Source: Streptomyces coelicoflavus (GTDB lineage Bacteria; Actinomycetota; Actinomycetes; Streptomycetales; Streptomycetaceae). Taken from it: a stretch of DNA of 64,000 bases. Below the pieces are notes generated by a model that saw nothing but the letters and a program-made list of their open reading frames with translations, was not told the DNA's origin and did not search any database. Below are positions 44,193 to 53,214 of this stretch, piece after piece. Position 1 is the stretch's first letter; the number at the start of each line of letters is the position of its first letter. A program made the translations under genes and the position numbers. The stretch spans positions 62,001 to 126,000 of the forward strand of contig NZ_BEWB01000020.1 in assembly GCF_003112555.1 (NCBI RefSeq), written 5' to 3'.

Positions 44193-45372
44193 TCAGCCTG
44201 CCGAGTCGGCGCCGACCGTGCCGTGCCAGTCCAGGCACATGACGGTGGCGTCGTCCTCGAGGTGCCCCCGCACGCGTTGACGACAGCGCTGGTCAGGGCC
44301 CTGACCGCTTCCCGCGGGTGCAGATGACGGGTGTCGCGCAAGAAGGCCGGCAGGTCGACGGCTCCGGCATCGCGCTCCTGCACGCCGTCGGTGTAGAGCA
44401 GGAGCCGATCACCGGGACGCAGGTCGAGTCCCTGCACGTGAAAGGCGTCGGACGTGGCGACGCCGAAGGGCCTGTTGATGTCCAGGCAGATCTCGTGAAC
44501 GGTGCCCTCGCGCACGCGCAGCGGCCAGGGGTGTCCGGCGTTGACCAGTTGTACGCCACTGCCGTCCAGGCTGATGCGCAGCATCTGCCCGGTGGCCAGG
44601 GCACCGCGGCCGTGGTCAAGCATCGCCTGGTGGGTCCGGCGAGCCTGTTCGGCCAAGTCGCATCCGGCGCGTCGGGCGCCGCGGGAGGCGTTGACCAGGA
44701 TGGTGGCCAGCAGGGCGGAGTCGACGTCGTGGCCCATGGCGTCGGTGACGGACAGGTGCAAGGTGTCGCGGTCGAGGGCGTAGTCGTAGGTTCGCCGCCG
44801 ATGTCGTCGGCGGGAGCCAGGGTGCAGGCGAGGGTGAACTGGTCGGCCTCGCAGCAGGTGGCGCTGGGCAGCAGCCGGTGCTGGATCTCGGCGGCCAGAC
44901 TGACCTGTGTCGTGCGCTGCCCCCAGTGGTAGAGGTCGGTGAACCGTCGGTCGGTCACGATGATGTAGGCCAGTGCGTGTGCGGCCCGGCCTACCTGCTC
45001 CAGTACGTCCTCACCGGCATGGCGCAGGGACAGCTCCAGGAAGCCGATCACGTCGCCCCGGTTGGTGACCGGGGTGATCACCCTCTGTCCGCCTGCCTCC
45101 CCCGGTGTGGCCAGGAGCTGCTGGGTGCGCAGCACCTCGTCGTGGGGACTGCCGTCCAACCGCACACGATCGGCCTTCTCCCCGCCCTGCGACTCGCCCT
45201 CGTCGGTCAGCCGGACCAGTTCCTGCCCGACCAGGTCCAGGAAGAGGAACGACACGTCGTCGGCGCCGAACCGATCACGCAGGTTCCGCGCGACCACATC
45301 GATCGACCGCACCGGCGCGGCGTTCTCCGCCGCCGCGAGCACCTCGTCCAGCCCCAACCGGCCGTCCGCCAC
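44193..45372 (-). pseudogene. GAF-SpoIIE (PP2C) phosphatase gene with two frameshifts
   Basis: From GTG 45372 (ribosome binding site GGGAGG) the protein reads VADGRLGLDEVLAAAENAAP, then a GAF-like region and AAEIQHRLLPSA, a SpoIIE entry motif. Frame is lost at about 44785-44800, right after APADDIGG, the first metal-binding site; the next frame continues LDRDTLHLSVTDAMGHDVDSALLATILVNASRG, given in parts. A second shift near 44255-44262 is needed for the ending HLEDDATVMCLDWHGT. Both look like 1-nt deletions. If real, the protein is truncated within the catalytic domain; a sequencing error would be the alternative. Confidence 0.8.
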
Positions 45373-45552
45373 GTCAGCCTCCCTCTGCCTTCTGCGCTTC
45401 ACGTCCTGGCGCTCGCGGACGACCCTCGGGACCGCCACGCGGACCGTCGGTTTCCGGCGGACGGTCGTGTAGCGACATCACGTCGGGTACCCGCTCGTTG
45501 CCCCCGCCGGCTTCCCCGGTACCGATGCACCGTGAGGGAAGGAAGCAACCTC

Positions 45553-45978
45553 ATGCAGCACGACGAGATGATAGGAAAAGTGCAGGCTCTTGCTCAGTTG
45601 CCGGACCGAGGTGCGGCCGAACGGGCGACACGGGCCGTACTGGAGACACTGGCCGAACGACTGCCGTCCGCACTCGCCAACCACATGGCCGCCCAGCTCC
45701 CGCCGACCCTCGCCGCCTCCGTACGCCAGAAGACGGACTCTGCCGCCGACGGCCACGGGTCCACCTCGGGTGACCGGTTCGACCTCACCGTGTTCGCCGG
45801 CCGCATCGCAGGCCGCGCGGCAACGGACGAGGAGACGGCCATACAAGAGGCCGCAGGCGTCCTGGAGGTACTCGACGCCGCCCTCACTCCGGAGTTGACG
45901 GAGAAAATGGCCGGTGTGCTGCCCGCGGACATCCGAGAACTTCTGCCCGCAGGCCGCGCCGTGGACGACGGAGGCTGA
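45553..45978 (+). CDS. DUF2267 protein
   Basis: 141 aa, ATG with AAGGAAG upstream. The N-terminus MQHDEMIGKVQALAQLPDRGAAERATRAVLETLAERLP, quoted here in parts, and a C-terminal ALTPELTEKMAGVLPADIRELLPAG fit the DUF2267 repeat, of a kind associated with Streptomyces stress and dormancy genes. All helical and acidic, no known enzyme motif. It lies divergent from the damaged phosphatase and upstream of acetate kinase. Confidence 0.85.
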   Translation: MQHDEMIGKVQALAQLPDRGAAERATRAVLETLAERLPSALANHMAAQLPPTLAASVRQKTDSAADGHGSTSGDRFDLTVFAGRIAGRAATDEETAIQEAAGVLEVLDAALTPELTEKMAGVLPADIRELLPAGRAVDDGG

Positions 45979-46155
45979 ACACCGGCGCCCTGTGACCGAC
46001 CGTGAGCCCGGCTCCTCGACTTGGGCGGCCACAGCTGCGTGCTGTCCGCCGCGTCCACCGCCGTACGGCGTGGCTCCCGCCGCAGGCGTCACGGTGCTGC
46101 CTTCCTCGACGTCACCGCGGGCATGACGCCCCATCCTGATCAGTAGGAGGATGCC

Positions 46156-47286
46156 GTGTTTGAGGGACCTTTCGGGGCCGTCCTGGTGGTCGACGCCGGA
46201 TCGTCGAGCCTGCATCTGACCGTGTTCGACGACGACCTCGGCGTCCTCGCCGAACGCGACAGTTCCTCCGCACCCGGCGACCATGCCGTCGGTCTGCTGC
46301 GGCAACTGCTGCGTGAGGCTCCGGCACCCGTGGCCGTCGGCCACCGCGTCGTCCACGGCGGCCCGGCGCTGCGGGAGCATCTGCTGGTGGACGATCACGT
46401 ACGCGACGCCCTGGACGGGGCGGCCGACATGGCGCCGCTCCACGTTCCGCCCGCGCTCACCGTGCTGGACGCCGCCCGGGACCTGCTCCCGGACATCCCG
46501 CACGCCGCTTGCCTGGACACCGCCTTCCACGCCGGCCTGCCCGCCGCCGCCCGGGAGTACGCGGTGCCCGGCGCATGGCGCGAGCGGTACGGGCTGCGCC
46601 GCTACGGGTTCCACGGTCTGTCCTACTCGTGGGCACTCGGCCGGGCTGCCGAGCTCCTGGGCCGACGCCCCGAACGATTGCAGGTCGTGATCGCCCACCT
46701 CGGCGGTGGCTGTTCCGCCTGCGCGGTGCGCGACGGCCGCAGCGTCGACACCACCATGGGGTTCACTCCGCTGGAGGGGCTGGTCATGGCCCACCGGAGC
46801 GGCAGCATCGATCCCGGCGCGCTGACGTGGCTGCAGACCAGGCACCACCTGTCCGCCGAGGAGGTCGACACCGCGCTGAACCAGGAGGGCGGTCTGCTCG
46901 CGCTCTCCGGCACGTCGGACGACACCCGCGACCTCGTACGCGCTCGTGCCGGGGGCGACGAGCGCGCCGGACTCGCGTTGGACGTCTTCACCCACCACTG
47001 TCGCCGTGGCATCGCCGCGATGGCCGCTTCCCTCGACCGGCTGGACGCCCTGGTCTTCACCGGGGAGATCGGCGAGGACCAGCCCGAGGTTCGCGAGGAG
47101 GTGTGCGCGCGGCTCACCACGCTCGGTCTGACGAGCGGGCTGCAGGTGCCCGACGGTGCGACCGTGGACCGCCCGACCGTGGTCAGCGCACCGGGAGCCG
47201 CCGTCCCGGTGGTCGTCGTGCCCACGGGTGAGGGGCGGCAGGTCGACCGCGAGACGCGGACCCTGCTGCGGCAGCACCAGGCGTGA
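46156..47286 (+). CDS. ackA: Acetate kinase-family protein with altered N-terminal nucleotide motif
   Basis: 376 aa, GTG with TAGGAGG. ASKHA fold: VLVVDAGSSSLH at about 9-20, GHRVVHGG at 62-69 (substrate Arg64), CLDTAFH at 119-125 (catalytic Asp121), AHLGGG with His181, MAHRSGSIDPG with Arg214, and FTGEIGED near the C-terminus. Two features differ from the norm: the usual Asn in VNAGSSS is Asp13, and MAHRSG stands where MGTRSG is typical. It would convert acetyl phosphate and ADP to acetate and ATP. Slightly shorter than the ~400 aa of housekeeping AckA, and no pta gene is adjacent. Confidence 0.85.
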   Translation: MFEGPFGAVLVVDAGSSSLHLTVFDDDLGVLAERDSSSAPGDHAVGLLRQLLREAPAPVAVGHRVVHGGPALREHLLVDDHVRDALDGAADMAPLHVPPALTVLDAARDLLPDIPHAACLDTAFHAGLPAAAREYAVPGAWRERYGLRRYGFHGLSYSWALGRAAELLGRRPERLQVVIAHLGGGCSACAVRDGRSVDTTMGFTPLEGLVMAHRSGSIDPGALTWLQTRHHLSAEEVDTALNQEGGLLALSGTSDDTRDLVRARAGGDERAGLALDVFTHHCRRGIAAMAASLDRLDALVFTGEIGEDQPEVREEVCARLTTLGLTSGLQVPDGATVDRPTVVSAPGAAVPVVVVPTGEGRQVDRETRTLLRQHQA

Positions 47287-47588
47287 CAGGGAGCCGTTCC
47301 GGGGGTCGATACCGGTTGTACAGGCCGCCGGGCAGGCCGTACTCGGTGTCGTCGGCGAGGCGGCGGGCGTCTTCCTCGTCGCCCCCGTCCTGACGACGGT
47401 CGCGACCGGCACCGTTCTCGACGACGCCGCTGCCCCTCTCGCGGGAGGAATCGCGTTGCTCGCCGTTGACAGCAGGCCCGGCGACAGGCCGGTTCCGAGC
47501 CACACCGTCGTGCCGACACTGGTGCCGCAGCCTGCGATGCTGGAAATGGCCGACGAAGGCTCTCCTGCTGCTGGAAGAGGTGGCCACT
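47287..47588. other. Gap between acetate kinase and SpoIIE phosphatase genes
   Basis: 302 bp. One frame has no good start but reads plausibly, VVQAAGQAVLGVVGEAAGVFLV then PVLTTVATGTVLDDAAAPLAGGIALL, in parts. It may be a remnant of a lost gene; I cannot assign it. The promoter of the phosphatase gene must also lie here. Confidence 0.35.
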
Positions 47589-48827
47589 ATGAACACGTCC
47601 GAGCGCACGTCGAGAATGCTCACCGAGCTGCTCCGCGACAGCCACCTGGCCGCCTTCGACGAGCTTCCTTCCCTGGTTGCCCGGTACACCGAACAGGCAG
47701 GCATGCACGATGTGCGGATCTACCTGGCCGATCTACGCCAGGAGATCCTGCGGGAAGTCACCGGGAAGGGGCTCAGCGCAGCGGGTGGCGGCGAGGTCTA
47801 CGCCGTCGAAGGCACACTGCCGGGGCGGGCCTACACCAGCATCCGGCCCCAACTGTTCGCGAACAGCGAGCAGGATCGCTGGTGGATACCGGTACTGGAC
47901 GGTACCGAGCGGCTGGGCCTGCTGTGCGGAAGTCTGACCGACGACGCCGATCTCGAACAGCTTCAGGCGGTCGCCTCCCTGGTGGGCCTGCTGGTGGTCA
48001 GCAAACGACCCAGCAGTGACGCGGCCGCACGGCTCGCACGCACGCAGGCGATGAACGTGGCGGCGGAACTGCAATGGAATCTGATGCCTCCGCGTTCGTT
48101 CGCCAACAAGGACGTGGTGATTTCCGCGGCCATGGAGCCGGCCTATGAGATCGGTGGAGATGCCTTCGACTACGCGATCGCCGACGGCCGAGTGCATCTG
48201 GGCATCTTCGACGCCATGGGCCACAACAGTCACGCCGGGCTGGCCGCCAACCTCGTGGTGGCCGCCTGCCGCAACCAACGCCGGCAAGGAACGGATCTGG
48301 TCGCCCTCGGAGAGCGGGTGGAGGAGATCCTCCTCGAGCACTTCGCACACGAAACGTTCGTCACCTCCACGCTGGCCGAGCTCAACACCGCGACCGGGCT
48401 GCTGACCTGGATCAACCGAGGCCATCACCCGCCGGTCCTCATCCGGGCCGGACGCTGGACGACCGTTCTGCACTGCCCACCCGCGCATCCGCTCGGCGCC
48501 GGGTTGGAAACCACCGCGACGCTGTGCCGGGAACAGCTCGAGCCCGGTGACCGGATCCTGCTGTACACCGACGGCATCACCGAGGCCCGCGACAAACAGG
48601 GCCAAGAGTTCGGCCTCACTCGGTTCACCGACTTCATCATCCGTCACCACGCCGACGGCTTCCCTGTCCCGGAGACTCTGCGCCGCCTCATGCGCGCTGT
48701 CCTGCACCACCACGACGGGCGACTCAACGACGACGCCACGGTCGTGTGCGTGGAGTGGCACGGTCCCAGCCGCAACACTCAGCTCAGCGCGGCGCCTCCG
48801 CCGGTTCCGCCGCCCGGACGGTCCTGA
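47589..48827 (+). CDS. GAF-SpoIIE (PP2C-type) serine phosphatase
   Basis: 412 aa, ATG after GAAGAGG. N-terminal GAF-like sensor (about 1-150, with VRIYLADLRQEILREVTGKG and a PLLV-type ending), a coiled linker, then a SpoIIE catalytic domain (about 180-395): MNVAAELQWNLMPP, EPAYEIGGDAFDYA (metal Asp), FDAMGHNSHAGLAANLVVAA, INRGHHPP and a C-terminal LNDDATVVCVEWHG. It dephosphorylates anti-sigma-factor antagonists or other Ser-phosphoproteins. It is the intact counterpart of the frameshifted gene at 44193-45372. Confidence 0.9.
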   Translation: MNTSERTSRMLTELLRDSHLAAFDELPSLVARYTEQAGMHDVRIYLADLRQEILREVTGKGLSAAGGGEVYAVEGTLPGRAYTSIRPQLFANSEQDRWWIPVLDGTERLGLLCGSLTDDADLEQLQAVASLVGLLVVSKRPSSDAAARLARTQAMNVAAELQWNLMPPRSFANKDVVISAAMEPAYEIGGDAFDYAIADGRVHLGIFDAMGHNSHAGLAANLVVAACRNQRRQGTDLVALGERVEEILLEHFAHETFVTSTLAELNTATGLLTWINRGHHPPVLIRAGRWTTVLHCPPAHPLGAGLETTATLCREQLEPGDRILLYTDGITEARDKQGQEFGLTRFTDFIIRHHADGFPVPETLRRLMRAVLHHHDGRLNDDATVVCVEWHGPSRNTQLSAAPPPVPPPGRS

Positions 48828-49043
48828 CGCGGATGACGCACTCCTCAGCGGCCCGGGTGCCGGAGGGGCGAGGGACGACCGGACCGCTGGCAGACAGTTT
48901 GCGACCGCGCCGGCTGGGAACTCGTCGCCCGCCACCACGGATGCCAGGCACTGACGACGCCGCACCCCTGCTCACCAGTACGTGGCGTGTGCGCCACGCG
49001 CGAACGCGGCGCTGCCCGGCCCAATCGCGGGAGGACCGGCCGG

Positions 49044-49469
49044 ATGCCCGACAGGAACGCAGCGGGACGCCACGAAGGCGTGCGGCCGGTGCCCACTCTG
49101 CTCTTCGACGGCGACTGCGGCTTCTGCACCACGGCAGTGCGATGGATCGAACGGAACGTGAGTCCCCGTTGTGAAAGCGTCGCCTGGCAGCGAGCCGACC
49201 TGCGAGGCATCGGCGTGACGCGGCAGCGTGCTCAGCGCGAGGCACTGTGGGTGACACCGGTTGGGACGGTCTACGGCGGCGCAGACGCTGTGTCGAAGCT
49301 TCTCCTGAGCGCGGGCGGCGGATGGAGTCTGCTCGGGGCCCTGCTCATGGTGGAGCCGGTACGCCGGGTCGCGCACGGCGTCTACCGGCTCGTGGCGGAC
49401 AACCGCTCGCGGCTCCCGGGTTCGACCGACGCGTGCTTCCGTTCCGAGGCGGGCGCACGTCACACGTGA
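49044..49469 (+). CDS. DCC-family thiol-disulfide oxidoreductase-like protein (DUF393)
   Basis: 141 aa. ATG at 49044 chosen for its GAGGA site; a GTG at about 49089 is an alternative. The DCC motif is FDGDCGFC (Cys25, Cys28), followed by WIERNVSPRCESV and a hydrophobic segment near LLSAGGGWSLLGALLMV, then a YRLVADNRSRLPG ending, all typical of DUF393. It probably has a redox role at the membrane. The preceding 216 bp hold a few codons that look like a lost gene end but no intact gene. Confidence 0.85.
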   Translation: MPDRNAAGRHEGVRPVPTLLFDGDCGFCTTAVRWIERNVSPRCESVAWQRADLRGIGVTRQRAQREALWVTPVGTVYGGADAVSKLLLSAGGGWSLLGALLMVEPVRRVAHGVYRLVADNRSRLPGSTDACFRSEAGARHT

Positions 49470-49612
49470 ACGCGGCACCGGCGCCTCGGCCGGCCGGACC
49501 GTCACGGACCCGGACGGCGCACCGTCCGCAGGCCGGCGTGTTCCGCAGCGTTCGCCCCACTATCTCGCGCAGGCGCAGCAGCGCCTCGTGAACAGGGGCG
49601 GGGCCGGGGGGA

Positions 49613-49828
49613 TTACTTCTCGTACGTCGACAAGGCCAGACCGATCGCGAAGAAGGTCGGAGCCCATTCCCCGACGAAGATGCCCCAACGGTCGGCGCGT
49701 TCTTCTCCCTTCTTCTCCACTCGCAGGGAAGTGCACCAGGTGACCACTGACAACCCGATGGACACGAAGCCGGCCGCGTAAGCGTGCTCGGCTCGGATTC
49801 CGGACTCGTGGAGCTTCTTGACCAGCAT
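49613..49828 (-). CDS. Small membrane protein
   Basis: 71 aa with two hydrophobic helices (AYAAGFVSIGLSVVTWC and GEWAPTFFAIGLALSTYE) separated by a charged loop (SLRVEKKGEERADRWGIFV). N-terminus MLVKKLHESGIRAEHAY. I recognise the layout as a small conserved Streptomyces membrane protein of unknown function, often near stress genes. Confidence 0.65.
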   Translation of the reverse strand: MLVKKLHESGIRAEHAYAAGFVSIGLSVVTWCTSLRVEKKGEERADRWGIFVGEWAPTFFAIGLALSTYEK

Positions 49829-49847
49829 GACCGACTCACCTTCCGAC

Positions 49848-49874
49848 GTGGGGTTTCCCTCATTCGATCCCCAC
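49848..49874. promoter_or_regulatory. Inverted repeat upstream of the small membrane protein gene
   Basis: GTGGGG (49848-49853) and CCCCAC (49869-49874) are 15 bp apart, 20 bp upstream of the - strand gene start. Could be an operator or part of a hairpin. No other feature is visible in 49875-50055 except the leader of the HU-like gene. Confidence 0.4.
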
Positions 49875-50055
49875 TGCGGCCGCCCGGCGAGCCACGCGCC
49901 GCCAAACGGTCAAAGGACGTGTCAAGGGGCGACACCCAGTGAGGCCGATGCACCACCGACTCCATCCGTGCGCCGGTCAGGAGATGCACCAACCGCCGAC
50001 TGCGGCCATCGTGGCGTCACACGACCTCTTCACGATCAACGCTCGGGCAGGACAC

Positions 50056-50319
50056 ATGGACAAGAAGCAACTCGCCGAGGAAACCATCAACACCGCGGCG
50101 AACGGAGGCAACGACGCACCACTCACGTCCACCGACGTGGAGCGAGTGTTCGACCTCCTCTTCGGCACTGTGGAGCACCCCGGCTCGATCGCCGAGGCGC
50201 TGAACAGGCGCGAGAACGTCTCTCTGGGCAGTTTCGGCAGCTTCCGCATGGACGGTGGGACAGCCACGTTCCGCCCGGGCACAGCGCTTACCGAGTTCCT
50301 GCAGAACAAGACAGGATGA
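50056..50319 (+). CDS. HU-family-like DNA-binding protein
   Basis: 87 aa. ATG at 50056 after GGGCAGGA. MDKKQLAEETINTAANGG and TSTDVERVFDLLFGTVEHPG match the helical N-terminal half of HU; ENVSLGSFGSFRMDGGTATFRPG matches the HU hinge and the start of its arms, but the basic arm residues (the usual RNP-type tip) are reduced. About 87 aa is the usual HU size. A divergent HU/IHF-type protein; DNA binding may be weak or specialised. Confidence 0.75.
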   Translation: MDKKQLAEETINTAANGGNDAPLTSTDVERVFDLLFGTVEHPGSIAEALNRRENVSLGSFGSFRMDGGTATFRPGTALTEFLQNKTG

Positions 50320-50352
50320 ACGAACCGCCGCCGCCCGGCTGCCGAACCGAGG

Positions 50353-50880
50353 CTACATCGAGGGTTTCGTGCCGTGCTCATCGTCGCCCGCCGGGAGCGG
50401 GCGTCGCACAGAGGAGGTGCATGCCGCCCAGGCCAGCCCCGCGGCCAGGAGATCCTCGGCGGCGGCCGCGACTGCGACAGACCGGCCCGGTGAGCGGGCT
50501 GTTCCGCGCCAACGCGCGCCGGCGAACGCGCCGGTTACGGCCGTCGAGACACCTGTGGCCGCGGCCGTGAGCGGCGGGAGTGCCCCACGACGCTGTGCGA
50601 GTGCTGCGCCGGCGAGCGCGCCAAGCACAACCCGAGGCCCCATGCCCTGAGCGCTCAGCCGGCTGGGGGTGGACGGCGCTTTGTCGGCGACGAACTCCGC
50701 TGCCGTGGTGAAGCAGGTGAGAGCACGGGCCCACGGGCCTGTCAGGAGCGCCGAGGGCAGTGGCCGTCCCGCGGCCGGCGGGGTACTCCAGGACAGCGCC
50801 GCGACTCCCCACTGACTGCGCAGACCAGTAGCCGCGCCGATCAGCCCCACTCTGATCAGGGTCTCCGCCGCCGGGTTCAT
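50353..50880 (-). CDS. DUF4126-like membrane protein
   Basis: 175 aa. Several Ala/Gly/Leu-rich hydrophobic helices: LIRVGLIGAATGLRSQWGV, PWARALTCFTTAAEFVAD, GPRVVLGALAGAALAQRRG and VAAAAEDLLAAGLAWAAC, with a PxxxPSRLSAQG loop typical of DUF4126 proteins. The start overlaps the preceding gene's stop by 4 bp (ATGA), so they form a pair. Function unknown. Confidence 0.7.
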   Translation of the reverse strand: MNPAAETLIRVGLIGAATGLRSQWGVAALSWSTPPAAGRPLPSALLTGPWARALTCFTTAAEFVADKAPSTPSRLSAQGMGPRVVLGALAGAALAQRRGALPPLTAAATGVSTAVTGAFAGARWRGTARSPGRSVAVAAAAEDLLAAGLAWAACTSSVRRPLPAGDDEHGTKPSM

Positions 50881-51203
50881 GAGCGGTGCTCCACCGCGGT
50901 GACGATGCCGCTCAGCCACACGGGCATCCGGGCGCCCGTGCCCCGCGGCATGGAGACGGTGGCTCCGGCCCCGCAGCCGACGGCGATGGCCGACAGGGCG
51001 CCCGGGCCGGTGAGCCGGTTGTCCCTGACGGTCCCCGAACCGGGCACCGGATGCACCGCCTCCGTGGCGGGCCGCGCCACGACCTGGGCAGGGACCTCGC
51101 GGGCGGACCGTCCCCGTCGGACCATGTCGGCGTAGGTCACGGCGTTGCGTACGGTCGTAGAGGCGACACCCGCCGCGCCACCGTGCACCATGCTCTGGAT
51201 CAT
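50877..51203 (-). CDS. Small conserved membrane protein paired with DUF4126 gene
   Basis: 108 aa. GAAGVASTTVRNAVTYADMVRRGRSAREVP, quoted in part, then a Glu/Arg stretch, and a hydrophobic C-terminal half (ALSAIAVGCGAGATVSM). Closely resembles a Streptomyces family of small membrane proteins translated just before DUF4126 genes. The ribosome binding site for 51203 is weak, so the start is uncertain. Confidence 0.6.
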   Translation of the reverse strand: MIQSMVHGGAAGVASTTVRNAVTYADMVRRGRSAREVPAQVVARPATEAVHPVPGSGTVRDNRLTGPGALSAIAVGCGAGATVSMPRGTGARMPVWLSGIVTAVEHRS

Positions 51204-51354
51204 GCTGCGCCGGGTTCCCCGACCGGGGCACCCGAATCGTGCACGGCCCGCTCACGGTTCGCCCCGGGGGAGCCGGTCCGCCGATGCGCGTCGCGGGATC
51301 TACCGTCAAGCGGTAAGTCCGTTTCCTCCCCGTACGTTCGGGTACGCAGCGCGA

Positions 51355-52077
51355 GTGAACCGACTCCCACCCGATCAAGGCCATGACCCGGGACGTTCAG
51401 AGGACGACCCCAAGTCCGGTCTGCGCGACGTCACCGTCGTCGTCCGGCCGTACGGGAACCCGCTGCCCCTCGGATTCTTCTCCTTCGGCATCGGTATGGT
51501 CGTCCTGGCCGGAATCGCCCTGGGCATCGTGGGCGACGGGCAGGTCGCCTCCGCCGGCGTCCTTCTGTCCGTGTTCGTCTTTCCCCTGGAGCTCCTCGCC
51601 GCGATCCTGGCGTATCTGGCCCGCGACACCGGTGCGGCCACCGCCCTGGGGTTGTTCGCCACGTCCTGGGCGGGGCTGGGTGCCCTGCACATCCTCGACC
51701 CCGCGCAGCAGCGGAGCACCGCCGTCGGCCTCTATCTCGCGGCCTTCGCCCTGATGCTCCTGCCCCTGGCCGCGGTCGGCTTACTCGGCAAGGCGCTTCT
51801 CGGCGCGGTGCTCAGTGTGTCGTCACTGCGAGCGGCGCTGGCGGCGGCATATCAGCTCGGCGCCCCGCAGGACTTTCAACTCGCCAACGGGGCCGTCGCA
51901 TTCGTTCTGGTCGCATTGGCCTTCTACGCCGGCACGGCCTTCCTCCTGGAAGACGTCCGACAGAGCACCATCCTGCCCATTCTGCGCCGCGGCGACGCCC
52001 GGCAGGCCGTCGAGGGAGACCTCACCGAGCAGCACTCCCGCGTGCCGAACGAACCGGGAGTCCGCAAGCAGCTGTGA
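51355..52077 (+). CDS. GPR1/FUN34/YaaH-type acetate/succinate transporter
   Basis: 240 aa from GTG 51355 (start uncertain; longer in-frame options exist upstream). Six membrane helices with the family's NPLPLGFFSFG motif near the start (about 40-50), then GMVVLAGIALGIVG, VLLSVFVFPLELLAAILAYL and similar, and a late FALMLLPLAAVGLLG helix. Moves acetate or succinate by proton symport or as a channel. Together with the nearby acetate kinase it points to acetate handling in this region. The 290 bp that follow (52078-52369) have no supported gene. Confidence 0.85.
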   Translation: MNRLPPDQGHDPGRSEDDPKSGLRDVTVVVRPYGNPLPLGFFSFGIGMVVLAGIALGIVGDGQVASAGVLLSVFVFPLELLAAILAYLARDTGAATALGLFATSWAGLGALHILDPAQQRSTAVGLYLAAFALMLLPLAAVGLLGKALLGAVLSVSSLRAALAAAYQLGAPQDFQLANGAVAFVLVALAFYAGTAFLLEDVRQSTILPILRRGDARQAVEGDLTEQHSRVPNEPGVRKQL

Positions 52078-52403
52078 GCCACCACGCCCGACCACCCCGC
52101 GAAGATGCCGCATGCGGTGCCACACAACCGTCCATGGAGCGCCCGTCACACTCACGTCTCGACGTGATCCTCGGTGAGGTCCGGCAGCCGGACGGATCCG
52201 AGCCTTTCGCGGAGGCGGGTCGACGTCGTCGTGTAGCCGCAGGCAGTGCTCTCTACGTCACGGTCGAGTACCTCCACGCGGGCCGCCTCGTCGCGACGGG
52301 CGTGCTGATGCTGTGGGCGTCATGATCTCGGTAGGACAGTGTGCGGTGGAGCGAGCCGGAAGGGGCAGGACGGTGGCGGCGAACGGACGGCGGGACGCGG
52401 AGG

Positions 52404-53105
52404 GCCTGCACTGTCTGGTGACCGGCGCGTCCGGGTACGTCGGTACGCGCCTGGTGCCGAAGCTGCTGGAGTCCGGTCACCGGGTGCGGTGTCTGGTCCG
52501 CTCCCCCGCCAAGCTCAGCGACCAGCCCTGGGCGGCGGAAGCGGAGAGCGTTCAGGGAGACGTCAGCAACCCGCGTTCGGTCACCGAGGCCATTCGTGGT
52601 GTCGACGTCGCGAAGGTCGGCCGGATCTTTCTCGACTCCGAGGTGCCCGGCACCGTACTGCGGGCCGCGGTCGTCATCGACTCCGCGTTGGCGTCGTTCC
52701 AGATGCCGCGCTATTTGACCGAGCGACTGGCCGTCATGGTGACACTCAGTCGGGTGCACACCTGCACCCACCCCATCTGGGCCCGCGACGCGTTGCGCCA
52801 CCTGGTCGGGTCCGCCACCATGCCGGACGAGTCCCTGCCGTTCGACGAAGCCTCTGGACCTGGCCCTGCGAAGGGCACGAGCAGCCCAGGTGGTCACGCG
52901 CTGGTCGTCCGCCTCCGTCCCCGGCACCCCCAGCGAACTCCTCTCGACGCATCCCGACTGGGCCGGCGGCAGCCTCTACCCGGACGATCAGGGCTCCTGG
53001 GCCACGCCTCCTTGTGGTCCGTCTCCCCCTTCCACGCCGTCGTCTTCGGCGGCATGGCCGGCAACATCACCCAGGCCGCTGCCAAGGGCCTGGCCGCCCA
53101 CGCAG
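52404..53105 (+). pseudogene. NAD(P)-binding SDR-like (NAD(P)H-binding/DUF2867) gene remnant
   Basis: Starts well with LHCLVTGASGYVGTRLVPKLLESGHRVRCLVRSP (quoted in parts; TGASGYVG is the NAD loop). About 60 residues are missing between DVSNPRSVTEAIRGVDVA and VGRIFLDSEVPGTVLRAAVVI. The rest is out of frame: a TRWSSASVPGTPSELL, DWAGGSLYPDD fragment and a SPFHAVVFGGMAGNITQAA ending lie in different frames. Multiple lesions, so non-functional. Confidence 0.75.
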
Positions 53106-53150
53106 GTGATCAGCGCTCCCGACGCATCCGACGTCGCCGTCCCCGCCGAA

Positions 53151-53175
53151 GCACGGAGCACGGAGCACGGAGCAC
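53151..53175. repeat. Tandem 7-bp repeat before photolyase gene
   Basis: GCACGGA occurs three times in a row plus a partial copy, ending 40 bp upstream of the photolyase start. It may be a byproduct of slippage or part of the leader. Confidence 0.7.
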
Positions 53176-53214
53176 CAGGCACCGTTCCCGTACCACTGCG
53201 TCAGGAGTGAGGCC

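Noticed and set aside
52074..52325. Short + strand frame of 83 codons after the acetate transporter
   Set aside because: Overlaps the transporter stop, has no ribosome binding site and no recognisable domain, and its composition does not stand out from the other frames.
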